Shown here in pieces: positions 43,361 through 51,989 of a stretch of 64,000 nt of DNA. The translations under genes were made by a program, and so were the position numbers. The DNA is from a virus, in IMG/VR virus record IMGVR_UViG_3300035698_007246, positions 159,880 to 223,879 of that record. The stretch is one strand, 5' to 3'. Below the pieces are notes generated by a model. It was not told where the DNA came from, ran no database searches, and saw nothing but the letters and a program-made list of their open reading frames with translations. The first letter of the stretch is position 1. The number at the start of each line of letters is the position of its first letter.

Positions 43361-43785
43361 TGCAACGTGAAAATATTGATAATATCATTTCATATATTTT
43401 AATAAAAAAATTAGTAACACCGATTGTTCGGTCAAAATCATACAAGATGGGGTTAGTGAATAGTGCTGGGCGTGTTGTTCGAAACCCCGAATCAGAAGAA
43501 GAGAGACATTCATTGACAGTGTTGGACAGATTGATATTTAAATTGAAACGTTTGCTTGGAAGTAAATTAATTAATTTAAATAGTTTTTTATATTTGTCAA
43601 CATTGAGAAATGATTTTTATAATAAAATTGTTGTTAAAGGTAGTATCGACCAAAGAGCTGAAATAGTTAGGATTAAAAGAGACATCCAACGTCTTTCTGA
43701 AAAGTATGATATGGATGACAAACAACTTATGGATACTCTTATTGTCGAGACAATACAAAATAAGGGAGATGGCGATGTCTTATAA
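43360..43785 (+). CDS. Hypothetical protein, 141 aa
   Basis: ATG overlaps the upstream stop (TAATG). Basic and helical (LIFKLKRLLGSKLINLNSFL, IVRIKRDIQRLSEKYDMDDK), with a C-terminal MDTLIVETIQNKG. The segment KSYKMGLVNSAGRVVRNPES resembles a motif in phage proteins next to portal genes. Function unknown. Confidence 0.55.
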   Translation: MQRENIDNIISYILIKKLVTPIVRSKSYKMGLVNSAGRVVRNPESEEERHSLTVLDRLIFKLKRLLGSKLINLNSFLYLSTLRNDFYNKIVVKGSIDQRAEIVRIKRDIQRLSEKYDMDDKQLMDTLIVETIQNKGDGDVL

Positions 43786-43987
43786 GAAATATCTTGATGA
43801 ATTTAAGTTTAATACAAAAGAACAACTTGATACATTTAAAGAAACAGTTGTTAATTCAAAAGAATTTGTGGGTGTGTTTTTGGACTTAACAGAAGGTAAA
43901 GAATATGAACGAAAGAATAGTCTTTTTGATTCTTTAATGACATCAATTGAACATGCATATGAAAATACTTTAAAGCTGGGGGAATAA
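43774..43987 (+). CDS. Hypothetical protein, 70 aa
   Basis: Real start is the ATG at 43774 behind AGGGAGATGGCG; the frame before it overlaps the previous gene. Helical: SYKKYLDEFKFNTKEQLDTF, FKETVVNSKEFVGVFLDLTE, SLMTSIEHAYENTLKL. Unknown. Confidence 0.5.
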
Positions 43988-43988
43988 T

Positions 43989-44318
43989 ATGGCTGATATG
44001 GGACAAATGAAAATGAAGGTTGATAAATATAGAACAGATATTGAAAAAATAGATGAACAAATTGATAAACATCACATGGCTATCAATAAACTGAGAGAAG
44101 ATAAAGAAAAACTTCAAAAGCAAGTTGATGATATAACTGGAGTCCAAAATGAAGAATCGGACGCGGGAATAACAACAACAACCGCCGGGAATGTTTCTAA
44201 GTTGGGTGGTAAAGGTAATTATGCACCTAAGATTGGAATGATTATGAAAAGAAAGAAAAAGAAAAAGAAAAATGAAAATGCAGCAATTGATTATCTGGAT
44301 ACATTACTTGAAGAGTAG
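43989..44318 (+). CDS. Coiled-coil protein before portal, 109 aa
   Basis: RBS GGGGGAATAAT. Residues 10-50 are a clear coiled coil (EKIDEQIDKHHMAINKLRED). Residues 60-85 are Gly/Thr-rich and 85-95 a run of Lys (KRKKKKKK). Position fits a small assembly or scaffold factor just ahead of the portal gene, but it is not identifiable. Confidence 0.55.
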   Translation: MADMGQMKMKVDKYRTDIEKIDEQIDKHHMAINKLREDKEKLQKQVDDITGVQNEESDAGITTTTAGNVSKLGGKGNYAPKIGMIMKRKKKKKKNENAAIDYLDTLLEE

Positions 44319-44327
44319 GAGTTTATA

Positions 44328-46148
44328 ATGGGTGTTGGGGATTATTTTAATTTTAATAAATATGCTAAGTTCTTTAAAGTCGGTAGAATGTCTGAAGACC
44401 TTAAGCAAAGAGAGACATTGATTAATAGTCAGGGATATTCTCAAGAACAACTTGATATGGGTATGACGGGTGATTCCGCTCATGCTGATAACATTTATAA
44501 TGGGATGACTACAATCAACGTTCAGTTTGACCAATATTTTAATAATAAAGCTCAACGTATTGCAACATATCGAGAGATGTCAAGATTTCCTGAAATCTCA
44601 GATGCTATTGATATTATATGTGATGACGCAATGAGTGAATCATCAAAAGGTAATATGGTTGAACTTGATATTAAAGAAGAGTTACCGACACATATTGAAG
44701 ATGAAATTAGAAAGCAGTGGGATTATTTACTGGGGGATGTGTTTAATTTCAATAATTTGGCGTGGGATTTTTTCAGACGTTGGCTTGTAGAAGGTGAATT
44801 ATACACTGAGTTGATTTTGAACAATGAAGGTGATGATATTTATGGGTTTAAAATTTTACCTGCACACACGATGGTTCCTGTTTATGCAGATACTCATGTT
44901 GATGGGTATGTTCAATCATTGAAACCAATTATGTTGGATGGTTCTCAAAATTATGGGGTTCCTGCTACAGATGATGAAAATGTATATTTCGATAAAGACC
45001 AAATCGTATATATCAACTATGGCGAGTTTGGTAGAAATAAGTATGATGTTATAGGGTTCTTAGAAGCCTCTGTAAGAACGTATAATCAATTAAAGAATTT
45101 AGAGGACGCTGTGGTAATATATCGTATCGTTCGTGCTCCTGAGAGACGTATATGGAATATTGGTACAGGTAGAATGCCTAAAGTTAAAGCTGATGAATTT
45201 GTGCAAGGTGTTATGCAACGTTATCGTAAGAGAATTAAATATGATTCTTCGACAGGTGCGATGGATTCATCTCAAAATGTATTTGCTATGGTTGAGGATT
45301 TTTGGTTTTCAAAAAGTGATGATAATGATGGCACAACAGTAACACAATTAGAATCAGGTCAAAATCTTGGTGAAATGCAAGATGTTGAATATTTCCTTAA
45401 GAAACTTTACAAAACTCTTAAACTTCCTTCTTCTCGTTGGGGAGATGTTGAAGGCACTCATATGTATTCTACTGGTAAATCTGGTGAAATTACTCGTGAA
45501 GAAATTAAGTTTAGTCGTTTCGTGGAAAGACTTCAAAAGAAATTTAAACCATTGTTAATGGAATCGTTTATCACGTTGTTAAGAATTCGTAACGTTGTTG
45601 ATGATGTTTATATTGATGAAAATCTATATAATGTAATTTTCACTGAAAGTAATATCTTTAAAGAATATAAAGAATTAGAATTATTGGAAACACGATTTGG
45701 ATTACTTGGTGCTATTGAAGCATATATTTACAAACCAGAAGAGAATGAAAATGGGTATTTTTCAAAAGAATTTGTTCTCCGTAATTGGTTTATGATGTCT
45801 GATGAAGAGTATGATAAAAATAAAGAATTATTAGAAAGTGAAAAAGCTGCTGCTACACAAGCACAAGCTGCTGTGGGTGCTGCTGAAGGAGACGAATCCC
45901 CTGAAGGATTTGGTACTGGGGGTGGAGATACTGGTGGTGGGTTTGGTGGAGAAGATACTGGTGAAGAGGAAGGTTTTGGTGATGAAGAGGGTAAGGAATT
46001 CCAAGCTGACCCAGAATCACCAGGTGAAGAGCTTGAACCAGAAGCACCTGCTGAAAGTATAAAGAATATGAATAATTCAATACTTAGCGAATTTGTTAAG
46101 ATTGATAGAGAAATGAAAAATAAAAAACGTAAATTGTTAGGAGAATAA
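44328..46148 (+). CDS. 20: Portal protein (T4 gp20)
   Basis: 606 residues (T4: 524). The portal forms the twelve-fold ring at the head's special corner through which DNA passes. Matches include YREMSRFPEISDAIDIICDD, FRRWLVEGELYTELILN, APERRIWNIGTGRMPKVKAD, YDSSTGAMDSSQNVFAMVED, LESGQNLGEMQDVEYFLKKL and SSRW. The C-terminal 90 residues are a Gly/Glu-rich tail not in T4. Confidence 0.93.
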   Translation: MGVGDYFNFNKYAKFFKVGRMSEDLKQRETLINSQGYSQEQLDMGMTGDSAHADNIYNGMTTINVQFDQYFNNKAQRIATYREMSRFPEISDAIDIICDDAMSESSKGNMVELDIKEELPTHIEDEIRKQWDYLLGDVFNFNNLAWDFFRRWLVEGELYTELILNNEGDDIYGFKILPAHTMVPVYADTHVDGYVQSLKPIMLDGSQNYGVPATDDENVYFDKDQIVYINYGEFGRNKYDVIGFLEASVRTYNQLKNLEDAVVIYRIVRAPERRIWNIGTGRMPKVKADEFVQGVMQRYRKRIKYDSSTGAMDSSQNVFAMVEDFWFSKSDDNDGTTVTQLESGQNLGEMQDVEYFLKKLYKTLKLPSSRWGDVEGTHMYSTGKSGEITREEIKFSRFVERLQKKFKPLLMESFITLLRIRNVVDDVYIDENLYNVIFTESNIFKEYKELELLETRFGLLGAIEAYIYKPEENENGYFSKEFVLRNWFMMSDEEYDKNKELLESEKAAATQAQAAVGAAEGDESPEGFGTGGGDTGGGFGGEDTGEEEGFGDEEGKEFQADPESPGEELEPEAPAESIKNMNNSILSEFVKIDREMKNKKRKLLGE

Positions 46149-46150
46149 TA

Positions 46151-46336
46151 ATGAATGTATCAGCAACACTAAATGGTGAAAGTGTCAATATAGTAAGTGT
46201 TGACGCTCAAGGAAATATCGCAAATGTGACATATGTTGATAGTGCTAATGAATTGAGAGTAACAAAAATTGTATGGAGTATGGGTGGTGGTGGTGAATCT
46301 ACACTATACATAGCGTCTGGTGCAACGATAGTTTAA
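46151..46336 (+). CDS. Hypothetical protein, 61 aa
   Basis: Starts 2 bases after the portal stop. A single beta domain (VNIVSVDAQGNIANVTYVDS then TKIVWSMGGGGESTLYIAS). Unknown; perhaps a small decoration protein by position. Confidence 0.5.
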   Translation: MNVSATLNGESVNIVSVDAQGNIANVTYVDSANELRVTKIVWSMGGGGESTLYIASGATIV

Positions 46337-46390
46337 GTGTTTGATTTAACGATAATTATAATTATTCTTTTTATAACTAAAAAGAAATTG

Positions 46391-46398
46391 TATAAATA
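46391..46398 (+). promoter_or_regulatory. T4-type late promoter
   Basis: Exact TATAAATA, 32 bases before the next ATG; an AT-rich hairpin (TTCTTTTTA/TAAAAAGAA, 46365-46386) lies just upstream. Confidence 0.55.
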
Positions 46399-46429
46399 AT
46401 AATATAGGGAAATTTATTAAGGAGAAAAA

Positions 46430-46618
46430 ATGCCAAAATCAATTATGAAAACGGTTTTAGATAGTGATTGGGCAGGTCTTAAAAAGAATATTGAAACTAA
46501 GACTGCAATAAAGATTAAATCACGTATCGAAGAGAAGAAGGCACAAGTTCTTGCTAATTTGAATGGTGTTACACCAGAACAAATGGCTGAAGTTCTTGCT
46601 ATTGCAAAAGACAAATAA
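46430..46618 (+). CDS. Prohead core protein candidate (T4 gp67-like)
   Basis: 62 residues after AAGGAGAAAAA. In T4 the order is 20-67-68-21-22-23; this small gene fills the 67 slot, before gp21. The short helical sequence with WAGLKKNIETKTAIKIKSRI, EEKKAQVLANLNG resembles the cleavable core-protein type. Assignment is by size, position and charge. Confidence 0.5.
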   Translation: MPKSIMKTVLDSDWAGLKKNIETKTAIKIKSRIEEKKAQVLANLNGVTPEQMAEVLAIAKDK

Positions 46619-46623
46619 TATAT

Positions 46624-46710
46624 GAGAGGGACAGAGATTAATTACCTTTTCCTGAAACCTTTATGAGTAAGGATTACCTCTTAATTAAAAATCTATAAAG
46701 GAGATTGATA
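46624..46710 (+). promoter_or_regulatory. Structured 5' leader, copy B, pairing with the RBS
   Basis: Outer stem GAGAGG (46624-46629) with CCTCTT (46677-46682). CCTTTAT (46658-46664) pairs exactly with ATAAAGG (46695-46701) at the RBS. Shares TTTCCTGAAAC and AGTAAGGATTAC with copies A and C. The promoter before it is degenerate (no exact TATAAATA), as the downstream endonuclease is also decayed. Confidence 0.55.
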
Positions 46711-47103
46711 ATGGAAAGTAAATTTTATACATATGTGTATCTTGACATGAGAAAATCAAGAAAATATAAATATGGACAAATTGCTAATAGAAGTGGTGAG
46801 AATAATTCAAATTTTGGAAATAATTGGTCAGAAAAACAAAAAGAAAAAGCGTCTAAACTTCATAAAGGTAAGTGGATAGGTGATAAAAATCCAAGTAAAA
46901 TAAATCCTAAATGTGGTATGATAAATGGTATATCACAATATAAATATTATTTGTATGATAATGATGTTCTTATTGACGAAGGTTATAGTTTAACATTAAT
47001 GAGTAGAGAGAATAATTTGAATTATAATATGTTAAGAAAAATTTCAAAAAATGGAAATAAATATTTAAAACGATATATAATTAAAAGAGAAAAATGGAGA
47101 TAA
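46711..47103 (+). CDS. Shrunken GIY-YIG endonuclease remnant
   Basis: 130 residues from the ATG at 46711. The start FYTYVYLDMRKSRKYKYG equals the beginning of the full GIY-YIG gene at 60478 (FYVYVYLDPRKPGKYKYG), but the second motif FYVGKG, the Arg-containing helix and most of the nuclease are missing. NUMOD3 (GENNSNFGNNWSEKQKEKAS) and a C-terminal NUMOD-type segment follow directly. It probably cannot cut DNA but may still bind it. Inserted between the 67-like gene and prohead protease. Confidence 0.72.
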   Translation: MESKFYTYVYLDMRKSRKYKYGQIANRSGENNSNFGNNWSEKQKEKASKLHKGKWIGDKNPSKINPKCGMINGISQYKYYLYDNDVLIDEGYSLTLMSRENNLNYNMLRKISKNGNKYLKRYIIKREKWR

Positions 47104-47107
47104 TATA

Positions 47108-47782
47108 ATGGCGAAATTATTAACAGAATATATTGTTGATATTGATATCTTAAAAGAAGATGTTGAGATTGATGGTGAAAAGAAAAAAGAGTATTATTTA
47201 AAAGGCCCTTTTCTTGAGGCTGATGTGTTGAATCTAAATGGTAGAAAATATATGATTGATACTATTACTCGTGAAGTTAAAAAATTTAATGAAACAAAGA
47301 TTAGTAAAAATCGTTCAGTGGGTGAATTAGACCACCCACCAGACCCAACTGTAAATTTGGATAGAGTTTCACATATTATAACTGAGTTAAAGATGGTTGA
47401 TAATGTTGGGTATGGGATTGCAAAAATTCTTGATACACCAATGGGAAAAATTATAAAAAAACTTATTGATGGTGGAGTTTCTCTTGGGATGTCAACACGG
47501 GGAGTTGGGTCACTTGATGGTGAATTTGTAAAAGACGATTATTCATTAATTACCATCGATGCTGTTTGTCAACCATCAGCACCATCAGCTTATGTCGAAG
47601 GTGTTCTTGAAAACAAAGAATATATTATAGGTGAAAATGGTGAAATTGTCGAAAAGGCTATAGAAATTTTACAAAAAAGAGTGGATACAAAATCTAATAA
47701 ATATGACCGTAAAGATGTGTCAAAACTCACTTTACAATATATGTTGGAATTTATTGATACAATAAAAGCTAAGACAATTTAA
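47108..47782 (+). CDS. 21: Prohead protease (T4 gp21)
   Basis: 224 residues (T4: 212); RBS GGAGATAATATA. Active protease of the S80 family that cleaves scaffold and capsid in the prohead. Conserved LEADVLNLNGRKYM, VGELDHPPDPTVNLDRVSHI, MSTRGVGSL with the catalytic His of GELDHP and Ser of MSTRG, and IDAVCQPSAPSAYVEG. The degenerate copy at 896-1360 lacks these residues. Confidence 0.92.
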   Translation: MAKLLTEYIVDIDILKEDVEIDGEKKKEYYLKGPFLEADVLNLNGRKYMIDTITREVKKFNETKISKNRSVGELDHPPDPTVNLDRVSHIITELKMVDNVGYGIAKILDTPMGKIIKKLIDGGVSLGMSTRGVGSLDGEFVKDDYSLITIDAVCQPSAPSAYVEGVLENKEYIIGENGEIVEKAIEILQKRVDTKSNKYDRKDVSKLTLQYMLEFIDTIKAKTI

Positions 47783-47811
47783 AAAAAATTATGAATTTTA
47801 TGTGTACCAAT

Positions 47812-47819
47812 TATAAATA
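47812..47819 (+). promoter_or_regulatory. T4-type late promoter
   Basis: Exact TATAAATA before the scaffold gene. Confidence 0.55.
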
Positions 47820-47850
47820 CTTATGTGGATAATTATTAGGAGGAAAAATA

Positions 47851-48705
47851 ATGTCAAAGAAAATAACTCAAAAAATCAAGGAAATGCTTACACCTGAAGA
47901 CCTTAAGGTTTTTGAAAGTGTAATTGAAAATATGATTAAGGGTCGTGTAACAAAGAAAGTTACTGAGCAAGTGGCATTGCGTGAAACTGCAATGAAAAAA
48001 GAATTTGCTAAACTTTCTGAAGAGTTCTGCGTTAAAGAAGTAGCAGACCGCTTAGAAAACGAAAAAGCAAAATTGATTGAAGGATACGACAAAAAACTTG
48101 TTAATCTGGAAACTAAAATTGTATCACGTCTTGATTCATTTCTTGAAAGTACTATTAATGAACAAATTTCAGATGAAATGCTTGAAAAAGTAGCAATCAA
48201 TGAAACTTTGCTTCCACTTGTTAATACTTTAAGAGAAGCATTTGCTAAACATTATGTTGAAATAGATTCAACAGGCGAAAAAACAATTAAAGACTTAAAA
48301 GAAAAAACTGACAAGAAAGAAAAAGAATTATCAGAATCAATTGCTCAGAATATGGACTATGAAGAAAAATTGGAAAAAGCTGGTATACTCTTGATGATTT
48401 CTGAAAAAACAAATGGGTTGACAGAATCTGAAAAGAAACATGTCGTTTCAACATTTGTAGGCAGAAAATTCGAAGAAGTAGATGAAAAGATTGATGACTT
48501 CATTACAGTGCTTAAAGAAGGTGCAAAAAAGACTACTAAGAAAAAAAAGAAACTTACTGAATCAGTTAAAAAGAAAACTGGACGTGTAATTTCTGAAAAT
48601 GATGGTGTCCAACCTATTAAGAAAACTGTTGTAAAACAAAGTGTTATCAATGAAGAAAAGAAAGAACAGTCAATGGCTGATATAGCCAATGAATACATTT
48701 TTTAA
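47851..48705 (+). CDS. 22: Prohead scaffold core protein (T4 gp22)
   Basis: 284 residues (T4: 269); RBS TAGGAGGAAAAATA. Almost all helical and rich in Lys/Glu (EFCVKEVADRLENEKAKLIE), with the gp22-like stretch NETLLPLVNTLREAFAKHYV and a VISENDG segment near the end. Between gp21 and gp23 as in T4. It is degraded by gp21 during maturation. Confidence 0.85.
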   Translation: MSKKITQKIKEMLTPEDLKVFESVIENMIKGRVTKKVTEQVALRETAMKKEFAKLSEEFCVKEVADRLENEKAKLIEGYDKKLVNLETKIVSRLDSFLESTINEQISDEMLEKVAINETLLPLVNTLREAFAKHYVEIDSTGEKTIKDLKEKTDKKEKELSESIAQNMDYEEKLEKAGILLMISEKTNGLTESEKKHVVSTFVGRKFEEVDEKIDDFITVLKEGAKKTTKKKKKLTESVKKKTGRVISENDGVQPIKKTVVKQSVINEEKKEQSMADIANEYIF

Positions 48706-48712
48706 GAAAATA

Positions 48713-48720
48713 CATAAATA
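48713..48720 (+). promoter_or_regulatory. Late-promoter-like site of the major capsid gene
   Basis: CATAAATA, one mismatch from TATAAATA, 55 bases before the capsid gene's ATG. Confidence 0.4.
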
Positions 48721-48775
48721 CTAATAAGAATATAAAAAAAGAAATCGAATCTTTTAATTATATGGAGGATATTAA

Positions 48776-50092
48776 ATGAAAACACGTAGGGAACTAATAA
48801 AAAGATGGTCTGAATGCTCAGGACCAATGAGCATTAGCAACGTAAGTGACCCTTATGTGAGAGAGAACTTAGCGGTTCTTTTGAACAATCAAGAATCTAA
48901 AGATATGAACGGAAATCAAATCTTTATGGAAGCCAATGATGGTACTATTAATACTACTAATCTTGACGCTTCAAATATTAACTGGAGATTCCGTCCTGTT
49001 GCATTGGCATTGATGAGAAGAACTTTCCCTGACTTGTTTGCTAACAAGACTGTGGGAGTACAAGCTATGAATACACCTGTTGGTCTTTCATACGCTCTTC
49101 GTTTCACATATGATAAAACAGGAACTGGACAAGAAGCAGCTTGGGATGCCCCTGACTACCACGGTGGTTATACAGGTTCTCCTGGTACTTCAGCAGCATT
49201 AGCACAAATCTTCGGAAGTGGTGCTCTTTCTGCACAAAATGCAGGTATCTATGATACATCTGGAACAGGTCTCGCAACAAGTGCTGGTGAAGCTCTTCAA
49301 ATTTTTGAAGGATGTATGCCGGGTGCGTGTTCAGGTCAACCAGAATGGAAACAATTAGGTCTTCGTATTGATAGAACAGCAATCGAAGCAGAATCAAGAA
49401 AAATTGCAACAAGTTTTTCACTTGAAGCAGCTCAAGACATCAAAGCGATGCATGGAGTTGAAATTGAGAGGGAAATGGTTAATGTATTGCAGTACGAAAT
49501 TACTGCTGAACTTGACAGACAACTTCTATACAGAATGAAACTTGCTTCTGTAAACGTGGCTAATGGTGGTGCTTCAATCACATCTATTAACTGTGCTACA
49601 GGTGGAGACATTGATGGTAGATGGTCTGGTGAAAAATACATGAATATCGTTGCTTCTATTATTCATCAAGCAAATGTAATCGCAACTTCAACAAGACGTG
49701 GACCTGGAAATTTCGTAATTGTGTCTCCTGCAATCGCTTCTTGCTTACAAGCTGCTGGTCACCAATTTGTTCAGTATGATAGTAAAGTAAATCCAACAAC
49801 AGTTCTTGCTTCAATCGGTAGACTTAACGGTTCTATTGAAGTATACAGAGACCAATATGCTCGTGCAGATTATGCACTTGTAGGTTACAAAGGTCCTGGA
49901 GTTTCTGACGCTGGTATAATCTTTAGTCCATATATTATGGGTCTTCAGAATAGAGCCATCTCACCGGACGACTTTAGTCCAAGAATTGGAGTTATGTCAA
50001 GATATGCTATTACAGATAGTTTACTTGGTAGTGGAAGATATTATAGACTTTTGAGTTTCTACAATGTTAATCAAATTATTGCTGGTGCGTAA
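48776..50092 (+). CDS. 23: Major capsid protein (T4 gp23)
   Basis: 438 residues (T4: 521); RBS ATGGAGGATATTAA. HK97-fold capsid subunit. Conserved NWRFRPVALALMRRTFPDLF, ANKTVGVQAMNTPVGLSYAL, MKLASVNVANGG, VIVSPAIASCLQAAGHQF and SRYAITDSLLGSGRYYRLLS. Codons here are the most GC-rich of the window at many third positions (for example CTT, GCT, ACC), fitting high expression. A strong terminator follows. Confidence 0.95.
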   Translation: MKTRRELIKRWSECSGPMSISNVSDPYVRENLAVLLNNQESKDMNGNQIFMEANDGTINTTNLDASNINWRFRPVALALMRRTFPDLFANKTVGVQAMNTPVGLSYALRFTYDKTGTGQEAAWDAPDYHGGYTGSPGTSAALAQIFGSGALSAQNAGIYDTSGTGLATSAGEALQIFEGCMPGACSGQPEWKQLGLRIDRTAIEAESRKIATSFSLEAAQDIKAMHGVEIEREMVNVLQYEITAELDRQLLYRMKLASVNVANGGASITSINCATGGDIDGRWSGEKYMNIVASIIHQANVIATSTRRGPGNFVIVSPAIASCLQAAGHQFVQYDSKVNPTTVLASIGRLNGSIEVYRDQYARADYALVGYKGPGVSDAGIIFSPYIMGLQNRAISPDDFSPRIGVMSRYAITDSLLGSGRYYRLLSFYNVNQIIAGA

Positions 50093-50139
50093 TTAGTTTA
50101 CAAAGTAGTTAGCAAGATATAAACGCTATGGAAATATAA

Positions 50140-50172
50140 GGGTGGGTGAATTTATTCACCTGCCCTTTTTTT
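50140..50172 (+). terminator. Rho-independent terminator after the major capsid gene
   Basis: GGGTGGGTGAA (50140-50150), loop TTTA, TTCACCTGCCC (50155-50165) forms an 11-pair stem with two wobbles, followed by seven T. Confidence 0.92.
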
Positions 50173-50180
50173 GTTTAAGG

Positions 50181-50188
50181 TATAAATA
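50181..50188 (+). promoter_or_regulatory. T4-type late promoter
   Basis: Exact TATAAATA just after the terminator; serves the gp13-gp16 genes. Confidence 0.6.
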
Positions 50189-50229
50189 TAAATGAAAGTA
50201 AGTTTAATTTTTAGTTTGGAGGTTTGAAT

Positions 50230-50532
50230 ATGTTAGTTGCTAACATAATTGGTTATGATTTTTCTTTTAAATACAATGGCGAAAAAGGCAAAGGGGTTAT
50301 AAAAATTCCATTTGACCAAAAACCATATATTATACCAGATGATATTGATTTAACACAGTTTAAAGAATTGAAAGAAGTTGTTGTCGTTGATACTTCTGGA
50401 AAAATAAAAAAAGAACCAACACCTGTTGATGAACAGAATGTTGAAAAAAAGGAAACCGAAAAACCGTTGAAAGGTGTGAAGATAAAGAAAAGAAAACGTA
50501 AAGTTTCTACAAAAAAGAAAAAGGTGAAATAA
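50230..50532 (+). CDS. Hypothetical protein, 100 aa
   Basis: ATG at 50230 after GGAGGTTTGAAT. N-terminal beta part (NIIGYDFSFKYNGEKGKGVI) and a very basic C-terminus (KKRKRKVSTKKKKVK), which would bind nucleic acid or the head. First gene of the post-capsid operon. Unknown. Confidence 0.55.
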   Translation: MLVANIIGYDFSFKYNGEKGKGVIKIPFDQKPYIIPDDIDLTQFKELKEVVVVDTSGKIKKEPTPVDEQNVEKKETEKPLKGVKIKKRKRKVSTKKKKVK

Positions 50533-51297
50533 ATGGCACGTATTACAACGAAACAAGGACTTAAAGAATATATCTTATTACGATTAGGTCATCCTGTAAT
50601 TCAGGTCGAAATTGATTCAACTGAAGGTGGACAATTAGATAAAATAATTGAGGAGACTGTTCAAGATTATCAAGAACTACATGGAATGGAAGGTAGTTTT
50701 TTGTATCACACAAGTTTTCTTGTCTCGGCAGGTGTTGCTGAATATAATTTATCTGGACATGATATTGAAGCTGTATTTGATATGGATTTGGGTCTTGGAC
50801 TTTATGGTATAAATGTTCTGTTTAGCCCAGAACACATTTTGTTGTATGATGAATGGGTACGTAAAGGTAATTATCCGGGAGGTCCTGGGTCGAGAGGCAC
50901 AAGCAATACTGGATTGGTGTTATCTGAATACCAAACTTCCATGCAATATTTGAAACAGATTGATGTTATGTTTGGAAAAGGCTATACTGGTCAGTGGCTT
51001 AACGGACCAGAAATATTAAGGATTCTCCCCCCACCAAAACAATGTGGTATTGGTATGTTGGCTGTATATAAACGTACCGCTGCTGAATATCTGTATAACA
51101 ATAGATTGGTGAAAAAGCTGTGCATTGCACGGGCAAAGATACAATGGGGAATCCATTTAACCAAATATGGTGTTACTTTACCAGATGGAATCACCATTAA
51201 TGGTCAGGATATGATGACTCAGGGTCTTGACGCTGAAGAAAAATGGTATGACGAGATTCGGAAAGAATCGCCTCCTAATGCGTTTTTTGTGGGGTAA
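50533..51297 (+). CDS. 13: Neck protein gp13
   Basis: 254 residues (T4: 309). ITTKQGLKEYILLRLGHPVI, IIEETVQDYQELHGME, QSMQYLKQIDVM-like segment, YLYNNRLVKKLCIARAKIQW and GLDAEEKWYDEIRKESPPNA follow T4 gp13, which closes the head together with gp14. It starts one base after the upstream stop. The remaining neck genes (gp14) are 13 kb away, so T4 order is partly rearranged. Confidence 0.82.
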   Translation: MARITTKQGLKEYILLRLGHPVIQVEIDSTEGGQLDKIIEETVQDYQELHGMEGSFLYHTSFLVSAGVAEYNLSGHDIEAVFDMDLGLGLYGINVLFSPEHILLYDEWVRKGNYPGGPGSRGTSNTGLVLSEYQTSMQYLKQIDVMFGKGYTGQWLNGPEILRILPPPKQCGIGMLAVYKRTAAEYLYNNRLVKKLCIARAKIQWGIHLTKYGVTLPDGITINGQDMMTQGLDAEEKWYDEIRKESPPNAFFVG

Positions 51298-51301
51298 TGG
51301 A

Positions 51302-51673
51302 ATGATTTTAAATGAATTGCAAGATATGCTCTTGCGTGAAAATGATGATTACAATTATTTTGATTTTGGATTTGAAGTTGACTTAGATAATATTGATGTT
51401 GACAATTCCGAGTATCTTCAATTTTCAGAAATGTTGTCTGGAAATATAGATGGGGAACTTGGTGAGTTAGTAAATTTAGAAAGTGTTGTGTATGATACTA
51501 TACTTTCTGTCACAGGTCAACTTAAATTACCGAATGAGATAACGTTTGAATCATATAAGAAAACTGTTGGGGAAATTGCATTATATATCTATAATCACGC
51601 AATGATTGATATTTTAAATGCGTCAATTTCTGACATACATGTGAATTTTTTAGACGACACAGATAAATTTTAA
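51302..51673 (+). CDS. Hypothetical acidic protein, 123 aa
   Basis: ATG at 51302, 4 bases after gp13. Strongly acidic first half (NYFDFGFEVDLDNIDVDNSE), helical second half (EITFESYKKTVGEIALYIYN). Unknown family; in the neck/tail operon. Confidence 0.5.
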   Translation: MILNELQDMLLRENDDYNYFDFGFEVDLDNIDVDNSEYLQFSEMLSGNIDGELGELVNLESVVYDTILSVTGQLKLPNEITFESYKKTVGEIALYIYNHAMIDILNASISDIHVNFLDDTDKF

Positions 51674-51689
51674 CAAGGGAGATTTTTAA

Positions 51690-51974
51690 ATGGAATTCGA
51701 ACAATTTCTTAAAGAGAAAGAAGAAGAAGTTCTTGGACAAGAACAAGAGGACATGAATGCTAAAGTTGTGGCTATCTTCATGGAAGGTGAGCCTGTTACT
51801 GTTGATACAATAACAGCAAAGGCTGAAGAATTTGAAATGGAAAAAGAAGAGCTTGAAAATGAAGTATATAAAGTTCTTTATGATACATTAAATGTTGCAG
51901 ATGAAGAAGAAGTTGAAGGTGAAGGTGGGGAAGAGGTCCAACCTGTAATGGATTATAAAGAAGAACCTGTATAA
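51690..51974 (+). CDS. Hypothetical acidic protein, 94 aa
   Basis: RBS AAGGGAGATTTTTAA. Helical with repeated Glu (EFEMEKEELENEVYKVLYDT) and an acidic tail. TITAKAEEFEMEKEELENEV could be a small winged or helical domain. Unknown. Confidence 0.5.
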   Translation: MEFEQFLKEKEEEVLGQEQEDMNAKVVAIFMEGEPVTVDTITAKAEEFEMEKEELENEVYKVLYDTLNVADEEEVEGEGGEEVQPVMDYKEEPV

Positions 51975-51989
51975 ATCGGGAGGACACTA

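Noticed and set aside
46365-46386. AT-only hairpin as a terminator
   Set aside because: Stem has almost no GC pairs and no T run follows, so termination is unlikely.
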